Shown: one piece after another, positions 51,300 to 61,437 of the stretch
Layout: every line of letters begins with the position of its first letter
How positions within the stretch are numbered: the stretch's first letter is position 1
From: an uncultured Planktomarina sp.
GTDB lineage: Bacteria; Pseudomonadota; Alphaproteobacteria; Rhodobacterales; Rhodobacteraceae
Length of the DNA stretch: 64,000 nucleotides
Assembly (NCBI GenBank): GCA_905181815.1
Contig: CAJIZA010000001.1
Span: forward strand, 310,001 to 374,000
Reading direction: 5' to 3'
Notes under the pieces: model-generated
What the model saw: only the letters and a program-made list of their open reading frames with translations
What the model was told of the DNA's origin: nothing
Database searches by the model: none
Made by a program: the position numbers and the translations under genes

Positions 51300-52150
51300 G
51301 ACGTTGGCCTTTGGTCTTTTTAAGACTGCTGTATTCTGCCAATGTGTCAATTTAATATTAAATATGGCGCGCTGGCGAATACTCAACGCGCATTCTTTTG
51401 CCCAATCGGTTGTGGGTCTATTCAATTCCCAGCAAACAATCGAGTTGTCCGGTTTTGCTCCTTGGGAGCGACCCACTTAAGAGTGCGGACAGATGATGGC
51501 TGGGGTCATAGCCGGCAGTCCATTGCGCGCAGCATCTGAAATGAGCTTAGGACGTTTGAGGTGGCGTGCCACATTCGAAAAAGCATGCCTGGATGCCCCA
51601 TACGGTCAACCTGTATCTGGCCGATAAAGAGCGTGGACATACTTCGCGGTTTTGTATTGTATTCTGGAGTTCCCCCGTTGACGGTGTCGCGCTCTGTCCG
51701 CAAGATTGAGACAATGCGTGACGATCCTCTTATCGGTCGCACAGTCCAATAATTAAAAAAATACTCCTTTAAACAGCGCACTGGTTCTTGAATTACAAAC
51801 CAAGGAGCTTTCACAGCCCTGACCCAAATCCCCTGTGTTATCCAGCTTTGCTGGACGCGCCAAGCATCACCACCTTGCGGAATTGGGCCCAGGTCTTGGC
51901 TATTTGGCGCCACGCTGTTATTGACGTCTAGGATGTCTTGAGGCGGTAGAGCAGACTTTGGACTGGTCAGTGCGTTCTGGCAAAATAGTGTTGCACATCG
52001 CTCTGCAAAGAGCTTGCGCGCTATTACGAAGACACGCAAGCCACTGAGGCCTTTGTGGGTTAACGCCTAAGCGAATAACGGATATTTGCATCCTTGGGGG
52101 TGGCTGTTTGCGCCGGTTATGTTAGTTTAGAGCAACTGAGGACCTCTGAC
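51300..52150. other. Gene-sized gap with possible relic coding sequence
   Basis: 850 bases between the MttB-like gene and lipA. One frame (51561-51752, plus) ends with PLTVSRSVRKIETMRDDPLI, reminiscent of a LysR-type helix-turn-helix, but it is short and has no other support. Later frames contain stray fragments such as ELARYYEDTQATEAFVG. A decayed regulator or dispensable gene is likely, but I cannot name it. Confidence 0.35.
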
Positions 52151-53098
52151 ATGCGCGATTTAAAAATTCCCGAGCAACGCCATCCTGAAAAAGCCAAACG
52201 GCCAGACAACCCTCAGCCGAAAAAACCGGCTTGGATTCGTGTCAAAGCCCCTGTTGGACGAGGCTATCAAGCGACCCGCAAAATCATGCGCGACAACAAA
52301 CTTGTGACAGTCTGTGAGGAGGCTGGCTGCCCCAATGTGGGGGAATGCTGGAACCAAGGCCATGCGACTATGATGATCATGGGTGAGGTGTGCACAAGGG
52401 CGTGCACCTTTTGCAATATTGCCACCGGAAAACCTCCAGACGATTTAGATGTGTTCGAGCCGGGCCGGGTGGCCGATGCCGTTAGAAAATTGGGGCTCAA
52501 ACACGTTGTTGTAACCTCAGTGGATCGTGACGATATCGAAGATGGCGGTGCGGCGCATTTCGCCCAAACCATTCGCGCAATTCGCAAGCAATCTCCCAGC
52601 ACAACCATTGAGATCCTGACACCCGATTTTATTCGTTGCCCCTCTGAAGCCTTGGAAGAGGTTGTGGCCGCGAAACCCGATGTGTTTAACCACAATCTGG
52701 AAACCGTACCCAGTCTTTATCCTGAAGTACGCCCCGGCGCGCGGTATTTTCACTCACTGCGTTTGCTGCAACGGGTCAAGGAGCTCGATCCCACGATGTT
52801 TACCAAATCAGGTATTATGGTGGGTTTGGGTGAGGATCGCCAAGCTGTGCATCAGGTCATGGATGATATGCGCGCGGCCAATGTGGATTTTATCACCATC
52901 GGCCAATATCTCCAACCGACGCTCAAACATCACCGGGTTGACCGATTTGTCACGCCAGAGGAATTTGCTAGCTATGAGAAAGCGGCCAAGGGCAAGGGGT
53001 TCTTGATGGTCTCAGCCACACCATTGACCCGCAGTTCCTATCACGCCGGTGATGATTTTGCGAAAATGCAAAAGGCACGGCAAGCGGCGCAGGGTTAA
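52151..53098 (+). CDS. lipA: Lipoyl synthase
   Basis: LipA is a radical SAM enzyme that inserts two sulfurs into the octanoyl arm. The 315-residue protein has both clusters: the auxiliary [12 protein letters not shown] (C-x4-C-x5-C), the radical [11 protein letters not shown], and the C-terminal [10 protein letters not shown] with the RSSY motif. The ATG at 52151 ([16 protein letters not shown]) is preferred to an upstream in-frame start. Confidence 0.97.
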   Translation: MRDLKIPEQRHPEKAKRPDNPQPKKPAWIRVKAPVGRGYQATRKIMRDNKLVTVCEEAGCPNVGECWNQGHATMMIMGEVCTRACTFCNIATGKPPDDLDVFEPGRVADAVRKLGLKHVVVTSVDRDDIEDGGAAHFAQTIRAIRKQSPSTTIEILTPDFIRCPSEALEEVVAAKPDVFNHNLETVPSLYPEVRPGARYFHSLRLLQRVKELDPTMFTKSGIMVGLGEDRQAVHQVMDDMRAANVDFITIGQYLQPTLKHHRVDRFVTPEEFASYEKAAKGKGFLMVSATPLTRSSYHAGDDFAKMQKARQAAQG

Positions 53099-53239
53099 GG
53101 CCGCGTCAACACCCTATGCCGCCGCGATGCTAATTCACCGTCAGCCAATATGGCCAGCCAATCAATCGCTCGGTGCTAAAAATAACCAGAGCTTTAGCAA
53201 CGACGGCAATCGACAAGAGAATAGTTTTTTTGATGATGA

Positions 53240-53260
53240 ATGGCGCGCGATCCGCGCCAT
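53240..53260. terminator. Hairpin between the convergent lipA and hpt genes
   Basis: atggcgcg / cgcgccat, a perfect 8-bp stem with a 5-base loop. There are few Ts on either side, so termination is only suggested. Confidence 0.4.
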
Positions 53261-53277
53261 TTCAAAAAATCTTGGGT

Positions 53278-53814
53278 TCAAGTAAAACGAACTTTTCCAA
53301 TAAAGGGCAGGTTGCGGTTGCGTTGGGCAAAATCAATACCATATCCAACAACAAATTCATCTGTAATTTCAAAGCCTAAGAAGTCTGTCTTGATGTCAAC
53401 CTCGCGTCGTGAGGGCTTGTCTAGCAAGGCTATGGTACGCATGCGTTTGGGTTGACGGCGCAGAATATGCTCGGTGACATTTTTCATAGTGTGGCCGGTG
53501 TCGACGATGTCCTCGACAATGAGAACATCACGATTCTCGATAGTGCCACGCAGATCCTTCAATATGCGCACCTCGCGAGAGCTTTCCATGGCGTCGCCGT
53601 AGCTGCTGACCTCGAGGAAATCGACCTCAATCGGTAGGTTAATTTCGCGAACCAAATCAGCAATGAAAACAAATGATCCGCGCAAAAGCCCAACCACTAC
53701 AAGTTTGTCGGTATCTGCGAATTCTTGTTCAATTTCTTCGGCCAATTGCTCTATTCTGGCCGCGATAGACTTGGCAGAAATCATATTGTCGATGACATAA
53801 GGTTTTTGCGACAT
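53278..53814 (-). CDS. hpt: Hypoxanthine phosphoribosyltransferase
   Basis: A purine salvage enzyme of 178 residues: the PRPP-binding motif [14 protein letters not shown] and [17 protein letters not shown] are typical. ATG 53814 ([14 protein letters not shown]) is preferred over the longer in-frame ORF, which adds 22 unlikely residues. Confidence 0.95.
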   Translation of the reverse strand: MSQKPYVIDNMISAKSIAARIEQLAEEIEQEFADTDKLVVVGLLRGSFVFIADLVREINLPIEVDFLEVSSYGDAMESSREVRILKDLRGTIENRDVLIVEDIVDTGHTMKNVTEHILRRQPKRMRTIALLDKPSRREVDIKTDFLGFEITDEFVVGYGIDFAQRNRNLPFIGKVRFT

Positions 53815-53879
53815 AGTACCCTCTTGAATTTTCCCCAGCTTTCTAGGACATCTTACGGTCAAAGTCAGCGGGAAACACA

Positions 53880-54335
53880 ATGCCTAAGCATAATGAAACA
53901 AAAATTTTGCCATATTCGGCGCAGTGTATGTATGATTTGGTAGCAGATGTGGCCGCGTACCCAGAATTTTTACCTTGGTGCGCCGCAGCGCGTGTGAAAT
54001 CGGTGACCGAAAAAGGATCGCAGCAAATCATGGCGGCAGATCTGGTTATCTCTTTCAAAGTATTTCGTGAACGTTTCGGCAGTCAGGTAATCTTGAATCC
54101 CAATGAAAAATTCATCGATACCCAATATCTCGATGGGCCATTCAAATATATGAAATCGACCTGGAAATTTGAGGATGTGTCAGAAGGCTGCGCGGTAACG
54201 TTCTTTGTAGATTTTGAATTCAAGAACGCCATTTTGCAAGGTGTCATTGGTCTGGTCTTTAATGAGGCTATGCTACGGATCGTGCGTGCGTTCGAGGCCC
54301 GAGCTGACGCGCTTTCTGGTGAAGCCCGGCTATAA
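53880..54335 (+). CDS. RatA/COQ10-like START-domain protein
   Basis: A 151-residue START-fold protein: [40 protein letters not shown] and [20 protein letters not shown]. Family members bind ubiquinone (COQ10) or, as RatA, ribosomal subunits. Conservation alone does not choose between them; the gene is divergent from hpt. Confidence 0.85.
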   Translation: MPKHNETKILPYSAQCMYDLVADVAAYPEFLPWCAAARVKSVTEKGSQQIMAADLVISFKVFRERFGSQVILNPNEKFIDTQYLDGPFKYMKSTWKFEDVSEGCAVTFFVDFEFKNAILQGVIGLVFNEAMLRIVRAFEARADALSGEARL

Positions 54336-54363
54336 CACAGGCTCGCAAAATGGGAGCCTGTGT
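54333..54363. terminator. Bidirectional terminator between ratA and amtB
   Basis: aacacaggctc / gagcctgtgtt, an 11-bp perfect stem with a 9-base loop, placed between two convergent genes. Confidence 0.8.
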
Positions 54364-54382
54364 TGAGTATTTACCAGATGTT

Positions 54383-55570
54383 TTAGGACGTGTGATCATA
54401 GGCCCGTTCGCCATGGGCGGCCAGATCCAAACCAGTGTACTCGTCCTCTTCACTGACCCGCAGCGGGGTCATGAGTGATACAAGCTTGACCAGCACAATT
54501 GTCACAACAACCGTGAAGATGCCCACAATCACAAGGCTACCAATTTGCGCAACCCATACACCTGCGCCAAAGACTGCTATCATGATGGTTCCAAATATCC
54601 CGCCGACACCGTGGACCGCGAAAACGTCTAATGTATCATCTATTTGCAGGCTGTTCCGTACCAAATTTACTGCTTCTTGGCACAAGATTCCTGCGACTGA
54701 GCCGATAATCAACGCTTCAATCGGGCCAACGAAGCCAGAGGCCGGTGTTATCGAGGCCAGTCCTGCGATGGTACCGGTGACCATGCCCACGAGTGAGGCT
54801 TTGCCGTATTTGATTCGCTCCCAGAGCGCCCATGTTAGCGAGGCCGCTGCGGCAGAAATATGCGTAACCGTCAAAGCCATCGCCGCGCCGCCATCCGCAG
54901 CCAATTGCGATCCGCCATTGAAGCCGAACCATCCAACCCAAAGCATCGCAGCACCGAGCATAACAAAGCCAGGATTGTGCGGCGGGGTAGAGGAATTGCG
55001 CCGCGCGCCGAGCATCACTGCAATAACCAACGCCGCCAGGCCCGCAGTTTCATGCACCACGACACCACCCGCAAAATCTTTTAATCCGGTGACGCCAAAG
55101 AGGCCGCCGTCGGCCAGGAACCCGCCGCCCCAGACCCAATGTACCACAGGCGCATAGCAAAGGAGCATCCAAAGACCGGAAAACGTCATCACAAATCCAA
55201 AGCCAATCCGCTCCACATAGGCGCCGATTATCAAAGCGGGGGTGATGATGGCGAAGGTCATTTGAAAGGCAAAGAAAAGAACTTCTGGCAGCGTCGTGCC
55301 ACTGCGTAACGTGCTGGAGTCAACACCGTGCAGGAACATGTGGCTCAGACCACCCCAATAGCCCGAGGTTCCAGAGCCAAACGCGATGGAATAACCGAAG
55401 GCTAGCCACAGAACGCTCATTAAACAAGCAATGCCGAAACATTGCATAAACACGCTCAAAACATTCCGCGCGCGTACTAGCCCCCCGTAAAACAGAGCCA
55501 GCCCCGGCAGTGTCATAAAGAGCACCAAAGCCGTGGCAACGATAATCCAAGCTGTATCTGCGGCGTTCAT
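54383..55570 (-). CDS. amtB: Ammonium transporter
   Basis: A 395-residue protein with eleven hydrophobic segments. It has the pore histidine regions DFAGGVVVHETAGLAALV and DVFAVHGVGGIFGT, giving the twin-His channel of the Amt family. The C-terminal tail is short. No glnK gene lies upstream on the strand, unlike the usual glnK-amtB pair. Confidence 0.95.
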   Translation of the reverse strand: MNAADTAWIIVATALVLFMTLPGLALFYGGLVRARNVLSVFMQCFGIACLMSVLWLAFGYSIAFGSGTSGYWGGLSHMFLHGVDSSTLRSGTTLPEVLFFAFQMTFAIITPALIIGAYVERIGFGFVMTFSGLWMLLCYAPVVHWVWGGGFLADGGLFGVTGLKDFAGGVVVHETAGLAALVIAVMLGARRNSSTPPHNPGFVMLGAAMLWVGWFGFNGGSQLAADGGAAMALTVTHISAAAASLTWALWERIKYGKASLVGMVTGTIAGLASITPASGFVGPIEALIIGSVAGILCQEAVNLVRNSLQIDDTLDVFAVHGVGGIFGTIMIAVFGAGVWVAQIGSLVIVGIFTVVVTIVLVKLVSLMTPLRVSEEDEYTGLDLAAHGERAYDHTS

Positions 55571-55709
55571 AGTAGACCCCTAAATTTTCAAAACACTTTT
55601 CGACCAAAAACGCATGTAATTAAAAGCGTCTTGCCGGGCTCCCCGATGTTTTTCAGGGCATATTCAAGGTTTGCTTAAATTTTGGGCAAAAATTAAACGC
55701 CAAGTTTAA

Positions 55710-56189
55710 TCAATGGGCTAAGTTAAGATGCTCACAGATTAAGTTTAAGGCATGATTTAAAGCAGCCTGCCGAACCGCGGCCCGGCCCAGGGCACCAAAT
55801 TCCCGGGTTTCGCTTTGGGTCCCATGCGCGCTGGCCAGGGCAAAACATACGCGTCCTTCGGGCTTAAATTTAGAGCCACCAGGCCCCGCGATGCCGCTGA
55901 CTGAGATTGCAATACCAGCCTCAGCCTGCCACAAAGCGCCTTCGGCCATTTCCCGCGCAACTGGTTCGGAGACGGCACCGTAATCGGCAAGGGTTTTGAA
56001 GCTCACCCCAAGCATCTTTTGTTTTGCCCTGTTGGAATAGGTGACAAAGCCCTGTTCAAATATTGCGGAACTGCCAGCAATATCGGTTAAAGCGGCGCTT
56101 ATCATCCCGCCCGTGCAGCTTTCTGCACAGGTAATTTTCAACCCGAAAGCCTTAGCTTTCTGCAAGATCTCGTCGGCGACAATGCTCAC
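55710..56189 (-). CDS. CinA-family nicotinamide-nucleotide amidohydrolase (PncC)
   Basis: A 159-residue stand-alone PncC domain: ITCAESCTGGMISAALTDI and SVSGIAGPGGSKFKPEGRVC are family motifs. It deamidates NMN to NaMN. The GTG at 56189 overlaps the pgpA stop by 4 bases; the longer upstream ORF is not supported. Confidence 0.88.
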   Translation of the reverse strand: MSIVADEILQKAKAFGLKITCAESCTGGMISAALTDIAGSSAIFEQGFVTYSNRAKQKMLGVSFKTLADYGAVSEPVAREMAEGALWQAEAGIAISVSGIAGPGGSKFKPEGRVCFALASAHGTQSETREFGALGRAAVRQAALNHALNLICEHLNLAH

Positions 56190-56647
56190 AGGATCACCAC
56201 AACAAAGGCTATTGCTGCGGCCGCCATCAAGCCGGCAATGACATCGTCGAGCATAACGCCAAGTGGTCCCACAAGACGATCTGCCCATCCTACCAGACCT
56301 GGTTTCATAATATCAAACAGGCGAAAGGCAGCAAAGCTGAACATATAATGAAAGGCAGCGCTTTCAACGGGCAGGGGCCAGATCGCGAGCGGCAGCAAAG
56401 CGATCCATTGCCCGGCCACCTCGTCAATGACTATTTCAGAAGGATCATGGTCGCATTTGCCAGCAGTTTCCCGCGCAATGGCCCAAAAGCCCAAAAGGCA
56501 AGCAAAGAGAATTCCAATGCAAAGCCCAATGAGCCCGGCGCCATAGATCAAACCCGCACCGCAGATCAAAGCTGCCAAGCTGCCCCAGCTGCCTGGAGCC
56601 GGGCGCAAATGCCCAATGTAAAAAAAGGTGGCGATCACATGGCTCAT
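56186..56647 (-). CDS. pgpA: Phosphatidylglycerophosphatase A
   Basis: A 153-residue inner-membrane enzyme: ATFFYIGHLRPAPGSWGSLA at the N-terminus, IVIDEVAGQWIALL and about three hydrophobic segments. It makes phosphatidylglycerol. It overlaps ispDF (upstream) and pncC (downstream), so the three are coupled. Confidence 0.92.
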   Translation of the reverse strand: MSHVIATFFYIGHLRPAPGSWGSLAALICGAGLIYGAGLIGLCIGILFACLLGFWAIARETAGKCDHDPSEIVIDEVAGQWIALLPLAIWPLPVESAAFHYMFSFAAFRLFDIMKPGLVGWADRLVGPLGVMLDDVIAGLMAAAAIAFVVVIL

Positions 56648-57786
56648 CGGCTCACCAAGGCCACGGTGGCAATTGCAGCAATGCCTTCCTCGCGCCCTGT
56701 AAACCCAAGGGTTTCTGACGTGGTGGCTTTAATGGAGACTTGGTCGCTGTCCAGACCCATGATCTGCGCCATCCGCGCTCGCATCGCTATGGAATGAGGG
56801 CCAATTTTGGGAAACTCGCAAATTAAAGTGCAGTCCACGTTTTCAATGTAAAAGCCGAGCTCTTCGGCCAATTGCACTGCATGCTTTAGAAATATATCTG
56901 ACGGCGCCCCTTTCCATCGTAGATCGGACGGTGGAAAATGTTGACCGATGTCGCCGCGTGCCAATGCGCCATAAACAGCATCAGTCACCGCATGCATCCC
57001 AACATCTGCATCGGAATGGCCGAGCAGACCTGCCTTATGGGGCAAGGTGATACCGCAGAGCGTGATCTCTGTGCCCGGTCCAAATTTATGGACGTCAAAT
57101 CCGTTGCCCAATCGTAATTTCATGCGGCCTCGCAAAATTCGTTCCGCCCGAGCAAAGTCACCAGGCAATGTTACTTTTAGATTATCGGCATCTCCGGGGA
57201 CAATGGCAACCAGGTGTCCCGCGGCGCTGACAACTTGCACATCATCCGTCGCCGGGCGTGTCGCGGCTGCATGCGCCGAGCAAATAACCTGATAGGAAAA
57301 GCACTGAGGCGTTTGGGCCCGCCACAGATCACTGCGATCTACGGTCGCCTCCACTGTGTCACCTCCGCGCCAAAGCGTGTCTTGCAATGCTACAGCTGGT
57401 GCGGCCGCGCCGCAGGCGCGCATTGCATCCATGCAACGGGAGATGAGAGATTGGGTCAGGCATGGGCGGGCCGCATCGTGGATCAGAACATATTCCGGGG
57501 CTTGATCTTTGAGAGCCTTGAGGGCGCAGCGCACAGAATCGTCGCGGTTTGCGCCGCCGTACAGAAAGCGTACCGCCGCAGGCAATTGCGCGATCATTTC
57601 TTGATCCTCCGGGTGATGCACCACCACGACTGCGTCGATTTCGGCGTGAGACATAAACGCTTCAACAGACCAAGCTGTAAGCGACTTGCCGAGGAGCATA
57701 CGCCATTGCTTCGGGTGGGTGCCGCCGGCGCGCGTGCCGCGGCCAGCCGCGAGCACAATCGCGATAGTTTTGGATACATCTGTCAT
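56644..57786 (-). CDS. ispDF: Bifunctional IspD/IspF isoprenoid enzyme
   Basis: The N-terminal half is IspD (IVLAAGRGTRAGGTHPKQW, VLIHDAARPCLTQSLI), cytidylyltransferase of MEP. The C-terminal half (from about residue 220) is IspF (RLGNGFDVHKFGPGTEITLC, LLGHSDADVGMHAVTDAVYG, FPPSDLRWKG), the cyclodiphosphate synthase. The fusion is common in Alphaproteobacteria. The 380-residue length is normal. Confidence 0.96.
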   Translation of the reverse strand: MTDVSKTIAIVLAAGRGTRAGGTHPKQWRMLLGKSLTAWSVEAFMSHAEIDAVVVVHHPEDQEMIAQLPAAVRFLYGGANRDDSVRCALKALKDQAPEYVLIHDAARPCLTQSLISRCMDAMRACGAAAPAVALQDTLWRGGDTVEATVDRSDLWRAQTPQCFSYQVICSAHAAATRPATDDVQVVSAAGHLVAIVPGDADNLKVTLPGDFARAERILRGRMKLRLGNGFDVHKFGPGTEITLCGITLPHKAGLLGHSDADVGMHAVTDAVYGALARGDIGQHFPPSDLRWKGAPSDIFLKHAVQLAEELGFYIENVDCTLICEFPKIGPHSIAMRARMAQIMGLDSDQVSIKATTSETLGFTGREEGIAAIATVALVSR

Positions 57787-57951
57787 AGGTTGTGCTTATA
57801 TCTTTTGATTTTTTGCATGCAATCCTTGGTTTTGGATAGATTTTTGCTTAATTTTTGTGCAAATGTATAAAAAAGCGGATATAACGTGACGAAGGGCTTG
57901 TCGCCCGCGGGTCATATCGTGTGAGCTCTGTGAGCGTTTGGAGATGATATA

Positions 57952-58938
57952 GTGACTTTCGTTTTAGGCAATCAGACAATTTTTCCTCCGGTTCTGTTGG
58001 CGCCTTTGGCCGGCATCACTGACGTGCCATTTCGCAATTTGGTTCAGTCTTTTGGGGCCGGTCTTGTTGTGTCTGAAATGGTGGCCAGCCAAGAGATGGT
58101 GCAAAAAAAGCCTGGTGTGCGCGAAAGAGCGGAGCTTGGTTTTGGGGTCGATAGCACGTCGGTGCAAATAGCTGGATGCGACGCCTATTGGATGGCGGAA
58201 GCAGCCCGGATGATTGAGGCCAACGGCGCTAAAATTATTGACATCAACATGGGCTGTCCTGCCAAAAAAGTCACTAGCGGCCAGTCTGGCTCGGCTCTCA
58301 TGCGCACGCCAGATTTTGCCTTGGAGTTGGTCGAGGCGGTTGTGCAGGCCACATCGCTTGATGTCACTTTGAAGATGCGCCTGGGTTGGGATGACAACAG
58401 CCTCAACGCCCCAGAGATAGCCAAACGGGCTGAGGCCGCGGGTGTGAAAATGATCACCGTGCATGGGCGTACGCGCTGCCAATTTTACAAAGGCGCAGCT
58501 GATTGGCAGGCCATTGGCCGGGTGAAGCACGCTGTTTCCATTCCTGTGATTGCCAATGGCGATGTTGTCGATGTGAACTCTGCGCGCCAAGCCTTGCAGC
58601 AATCCGGCGCTGATGGGGTTATGGTGGGGCGCGGTGCGCAAGGCGCACCCTGGCAATTAGCGGAAATATCGTCAGCGCTCTATGGTACCCCGGCTCCCAT
58701 TATCCCCAATGGCTCTGAACTGGCAAAATTAATTTTGCATCATCATCAAAAAATTGTTGATTTCTACGGAGGAACCCTCGGGCTCAAAAACGCACGCAAG
58801 CATTTAGGTTGGTATTTAGATGGATTGAATGTGGACCATGAGCTACGCCAACAGGTGTTGAGATCTTTTGATCTTGCCGAAATTTACGAGCTGATCTGGC
58901 TCGCTGTCGAGGCGCCTTCCGCAGGTGTGGCGGCTTGA
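57952..58938 (+). CDS. dusB: tRNA-dihydrouridine synthase DusB
   Basis: A 328-residue flavoenzyme: VLLAPLAGITDVPFRNLVQS, DINMGCPAKKVTSGQSGSAL (catalytic Cys) and VHGRTRCQFYKGAADWQAI. It reduces uridines in tRNA. In Rhodobacter capsulatus the homologue nifR3 heads the ntrBC operon; here it overlaps ntrB by 4 bases. It starts with GTG. Confidence 0.95.
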   Translation: MTFVLGNQTIFPPVLLAPLAGITDVPFRNLVQSFGAGLVVSEMVASQEMVQKKPGVRERAELGFGVDSTSVQIAGCDAYWMAEAARMIEANGAKIIDINMGCPAKKVTSGQSGSALMRTPDFALELVEAVVQATSLDVTLKMRLGWDDNSLNAPEIAKRAEAAGVKMITVHGRTRCQFYKGAADWQAIGRVKHAVSIPVIANGDVVDVNSARQALQQSGADGVMVGRGAQGAPWQLAEISSALYGTPAPIIPNGSELAKLILHHHQKIVDFYGGTLGLKNARKHLGWYLDGLNVDHELRQQVLRSFDLAEIYELIWLAVEAPSAGVAA

Positions 58939-59999
58939 GTCTCTATCAAGAACTTTGGTCACAGCTTCCAATCCCCGCCTTGCTTGTGACGGGCGATGAT
59001 AACGTGCAAGAGTTGAACCTGGCCGCCGAACAATTTCTTGGAATTTCTGCCAAGGTTATCTTAGGTCAACCCATTTGGAACTACCTGAGGGGAGAGGAAT
59101 TTTTGCCGGTGGGCATGGAGCGCGCGCGCACGACCTCTCGGCCCATCGTTATTTCGCAGATCACAACCCACGGTCGTGCAACTTCGCCACAGAACTGTGC
59201 GGTCCATCTTTGTCCGATGACAGGGGTGGAGGGGCAGATCATGATTTTGCTCATTGCACACGAAACACTCGGTAGTAGTTTTGGAGAAAGTGCGCCGCTT
59301 TCTGCGGCGCATTCTGCCATTGGCATGGCGGAAATGCTGGCCCATGAAATCAAAAACCCTCTGGCCGGCATCACGGGCGCGGCGCAATTTTTATCACTGT
59401 CTTTGTCTGCTGAAGATCGTGAAATGACGGATCTGATTGTCGAGGAAAGCAAACGTATTGTCAGCCTTCTGGATCAGGTGGAACAATTTGGCGATGTCAC
59501 GCCACCAAATTGTGCTTTTGTAAATATCCATGGTGTGCTCGATCGAGCCGCGCGCTCGGCCATGTTTGGATTCGCCGGTGAGATTCAAATTCAAAAAAAC
59601 TACGACCCGTCCCTACCAGAGGTATGGGCCGATGCGGATCAAATGGTGCAGGTCTTTCTTAATTTGGTCAAAAACGCGTGTGAGGCTTTGGGCCCGGAGG
59701 GCAAAGTGATCATTCGCACGTTTTATGATCAAGGTTTGCGGCTGCCTCTGCCGGATGGGCTAGGACGACGCCTGCCGTTGCATGTGGAGATCATAGACAA
59801 CGGACCAGGTTTACCAAAGGCGCTGGCAAACCATGTTTTTGAGCCATTTGTCACCACAAAAAACAATGGTAAGGGGCTCGGATTGGCCTTGGTGTCCAAA
59901 ATAATCGCGCAGCATCGCGCCTGGATCAGCGTCACTTCACAGCCAGGTCATACGAAATTCAGAGTATCGTTGTCGGTACAAAATGAGAGCAGGAGTTAA
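58935..59999 (+). CDS. ntrB: Nitrogen regulation sensor kinase NtrB
   Basis: A 354-residue cytoplasmic histidine kinase: a PAS-type N-terminal region, H-box AHEIKNPLAGITGAAQF, and the ATP-binding N, G1 and G2 boxes (FLNLVKNACEAL, IIDNGPGLPKAL, GKGLGLALV). It senses PII and phosphorylates NtrC. The start overlaps the dusB stop. Confidence 0.94.
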   Translation: MSLYQELWSQLPIPALLVTGDDNVQELNLAAEQFLGISAKVILGQPIWNYLRGEEFLPVGMERARTTSRPIVISQITTHGRATSPQNCAVHLCPMTGVEGQIMILLIAHETLGSSFGESAPLSAAHSAIGMAEMLAHEIKNPLAGITGAAQFLSLSLSAEDREMTDLIVEESKRIVSLLDQVEQFGDVTPPNCAFVNIHGVLDRAARSAMFGFAGEIQIQKNYDPSLPEVWADADQMVQVFLNLVKNACEALGPEGKVIIRTFYDQGLRLPLPDGLGRRLPLHVEIIDNGPGLPKALANHVFEPFVTTKNNGKGLGLALVSKIIAQHRAWISVTSQPGHTKFRVSLSVQNESRS

Positions 60000-60003
60000 C
60001 ACC

Positions 60004-61362
60004 ATGGATGGAACGGTTCTAATCGCAGATGACGACCGAACGATTCGAACGGTCTTAACTCAGGCTTTCACTCGGGCTGGATGTAAGGTCCACGCGACTT
60101 CATCGCTGATCACCTTGATGCGCTGGATAGAGGATGGCAAAGGGGATTTGGTAGTTTCGGATGTTATCATGCCCGATGGCAACGGGCTTGATAACTTGCC
60201 AAAAATCTCAAAAATTCGCCCTAATCTTCCGGTTATTATTATCTCTGCTCAAAACACAATAGTAACGGCCATACGCGCCAATGAGGCTAAAGCCTTTGAC
60301 TACCTGCCCAAACCCTTTGACTTGCCCGAATTAATGCATCGTGCAGCCAAAGCGTTGGAGCGCCGCCATCCGCCTCAAGTGACTGGGGATTTGGTCGGGG
60401 TACAGGATGCAGAAATCCCGTTGGTTGGGCAATCGGCGGCGATGCAAACGCTTTATCGGTTAATTGCTCGCGCTATGAATGCGCCAGCGCCTGTTCTGGT
60501 TTTGGGTGAGGCCGGCACGGGAAAGTCCTTAATTGCCTCGAGCCTCCACAAATTTTCGAAACGTGCCGATCAGCCAGTGGTGATTTTGAATCCTGAGATG
60601 ATGGAAAGCCAATCTACCATTACTGATGCACTCATGCGCTGCGGGTCTGGCATGTTGATCTTGGATGGAGTGAGCGACCTGAGCCCTACGGCGCAATTGC
60701 GATTGCTGCATATTTTAGGGGAGCCGGGGGATCAAAACTTGCGTTTGGTTTCGACGGCAGCACCCAATATTTTGGCAGATGTTCAAAATGGAAATTTCAG
60801 GAATGATCTTTTTTTTCGCCTGTCTAGCCTACAGCTGACTGTTCCTGCCTTGCGTGAGCGGGTTGAGGATATTTCAGTCTTGGCTCTGCATTTCATCACC
60901 ACGCTGCAAGCGGATATGAAGTTTGAGCTCAGCCAGGCTGGCGCTGCGGCGCTGCGCGGTTACAATTGGCCAGGCAATGTGCGGCAATTGCAGAATGTCA
61001 TTGGCCAATTGATGATGGAGTCGCCAAACACATTGCTTGATGGCAATGCTGTGAAGGAGGTCTTGAAAAAAGTTGGGCCAAGCAACGCGATCAGCGCATT
61101 GTTACCTTCTGAAAATCTGGCCGATTCTGTCGGGCTGCATGTACAGCGGTACTTTGACCATCACGGTGCGAACCTGCCACCAGACGGGGTGTATCAAAGA
61201 ATTTTGCGCGAAATTGAAGTTCCTTTAATTGAGATTTCACTGGCGGCAACCTCTGGTAATCAAGCCAAATGCGCCGATTTACTAGGCATCAATCGCAATA
61301 CCCTCCGCAAAAAGATCAGTGACCTCGAAATTGTCGTGACACGCCGACGCAAAATGATGTAA
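60004..61362 (+). CDS. ntrC: Response regulator NtrC, sigma70-type (lacks GAFTGA)
   Basis: A 452-residue NtrC with the receiver domain (phospho-acceptor Asp53 in VVSDVIMPDG, FDYLPKPFDL), an AAA+ domain with Walker A LGEAGTGKSLIASS, and a C-terminal Fis-type HTH (AKCADLLGINRNTLRKKI). The stretch between Walker A and B that should contain GAFTGA has instead SQSTITDALMRCGSGMLI, so sigma54 contact is absent. R. capsulatus NtrC is known to work with sigma70 and also lacks it, so this is a family trait. It starts at ATG 60004, inside the end of ntrB by 4 codons' distance in another frame. Confidence 0.95.
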   Translation: MDGTVLIADDDRTIRTVLTQAFTRAGCKVHATSSLITLMRWIEDGKGDLVVSDVIMPDGNGLDNLPKISKIRPNLPVIIISAQNTIVTAIRANEAKAFDYLPKPFDLPELMHRAAKALERRHPPQVTGDLVGVQDAEIPLVGQSAAMQTLYRLIARAMNAPAPVLVLGEAGTGKSLIASSLHKFSKRADQPVVILNPEMMESQSTITDALMRCGSGMLILDGVSDLSPTAQLRLLHILGEPGDQNLRLVSTAAPNILADVQNGNFRNDLFFRLSSLQLTVPALRERVEDISVLALHFITTLQADMKFELSQAGAAALRGYNWPGNVRQLQNVIGQLMMESPNTLLDGNAVKEVLKKVGPSNAISALLPSENLADSVGLHVQRYFDHHGANLPPDGVYQRILREIEVPLIEISLAATSGNQAKCADLLGINRNTLRKKISDLEIVVTRRRKMM

Positions 61363-61437
61363 AAGCGCAACAAGCGTGGCATTTTGGCACTTTCCTGAAG
61401 TGCGCATGGTTCTCGGCAATCAAAAGGGTCAGCAGAA

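Noticed and set aside
51506-52039. 177-residue minus-strand ORF
   Set aside because: Composition and lack of any recognisable motif suggest a chance open frame in a decayed region.
60004-61362. Loss of GAFTGA in NtrC as a novelty
   Set aside because: Rhodobacter-type NtrC proteins are known to lack it and work with sigma70.
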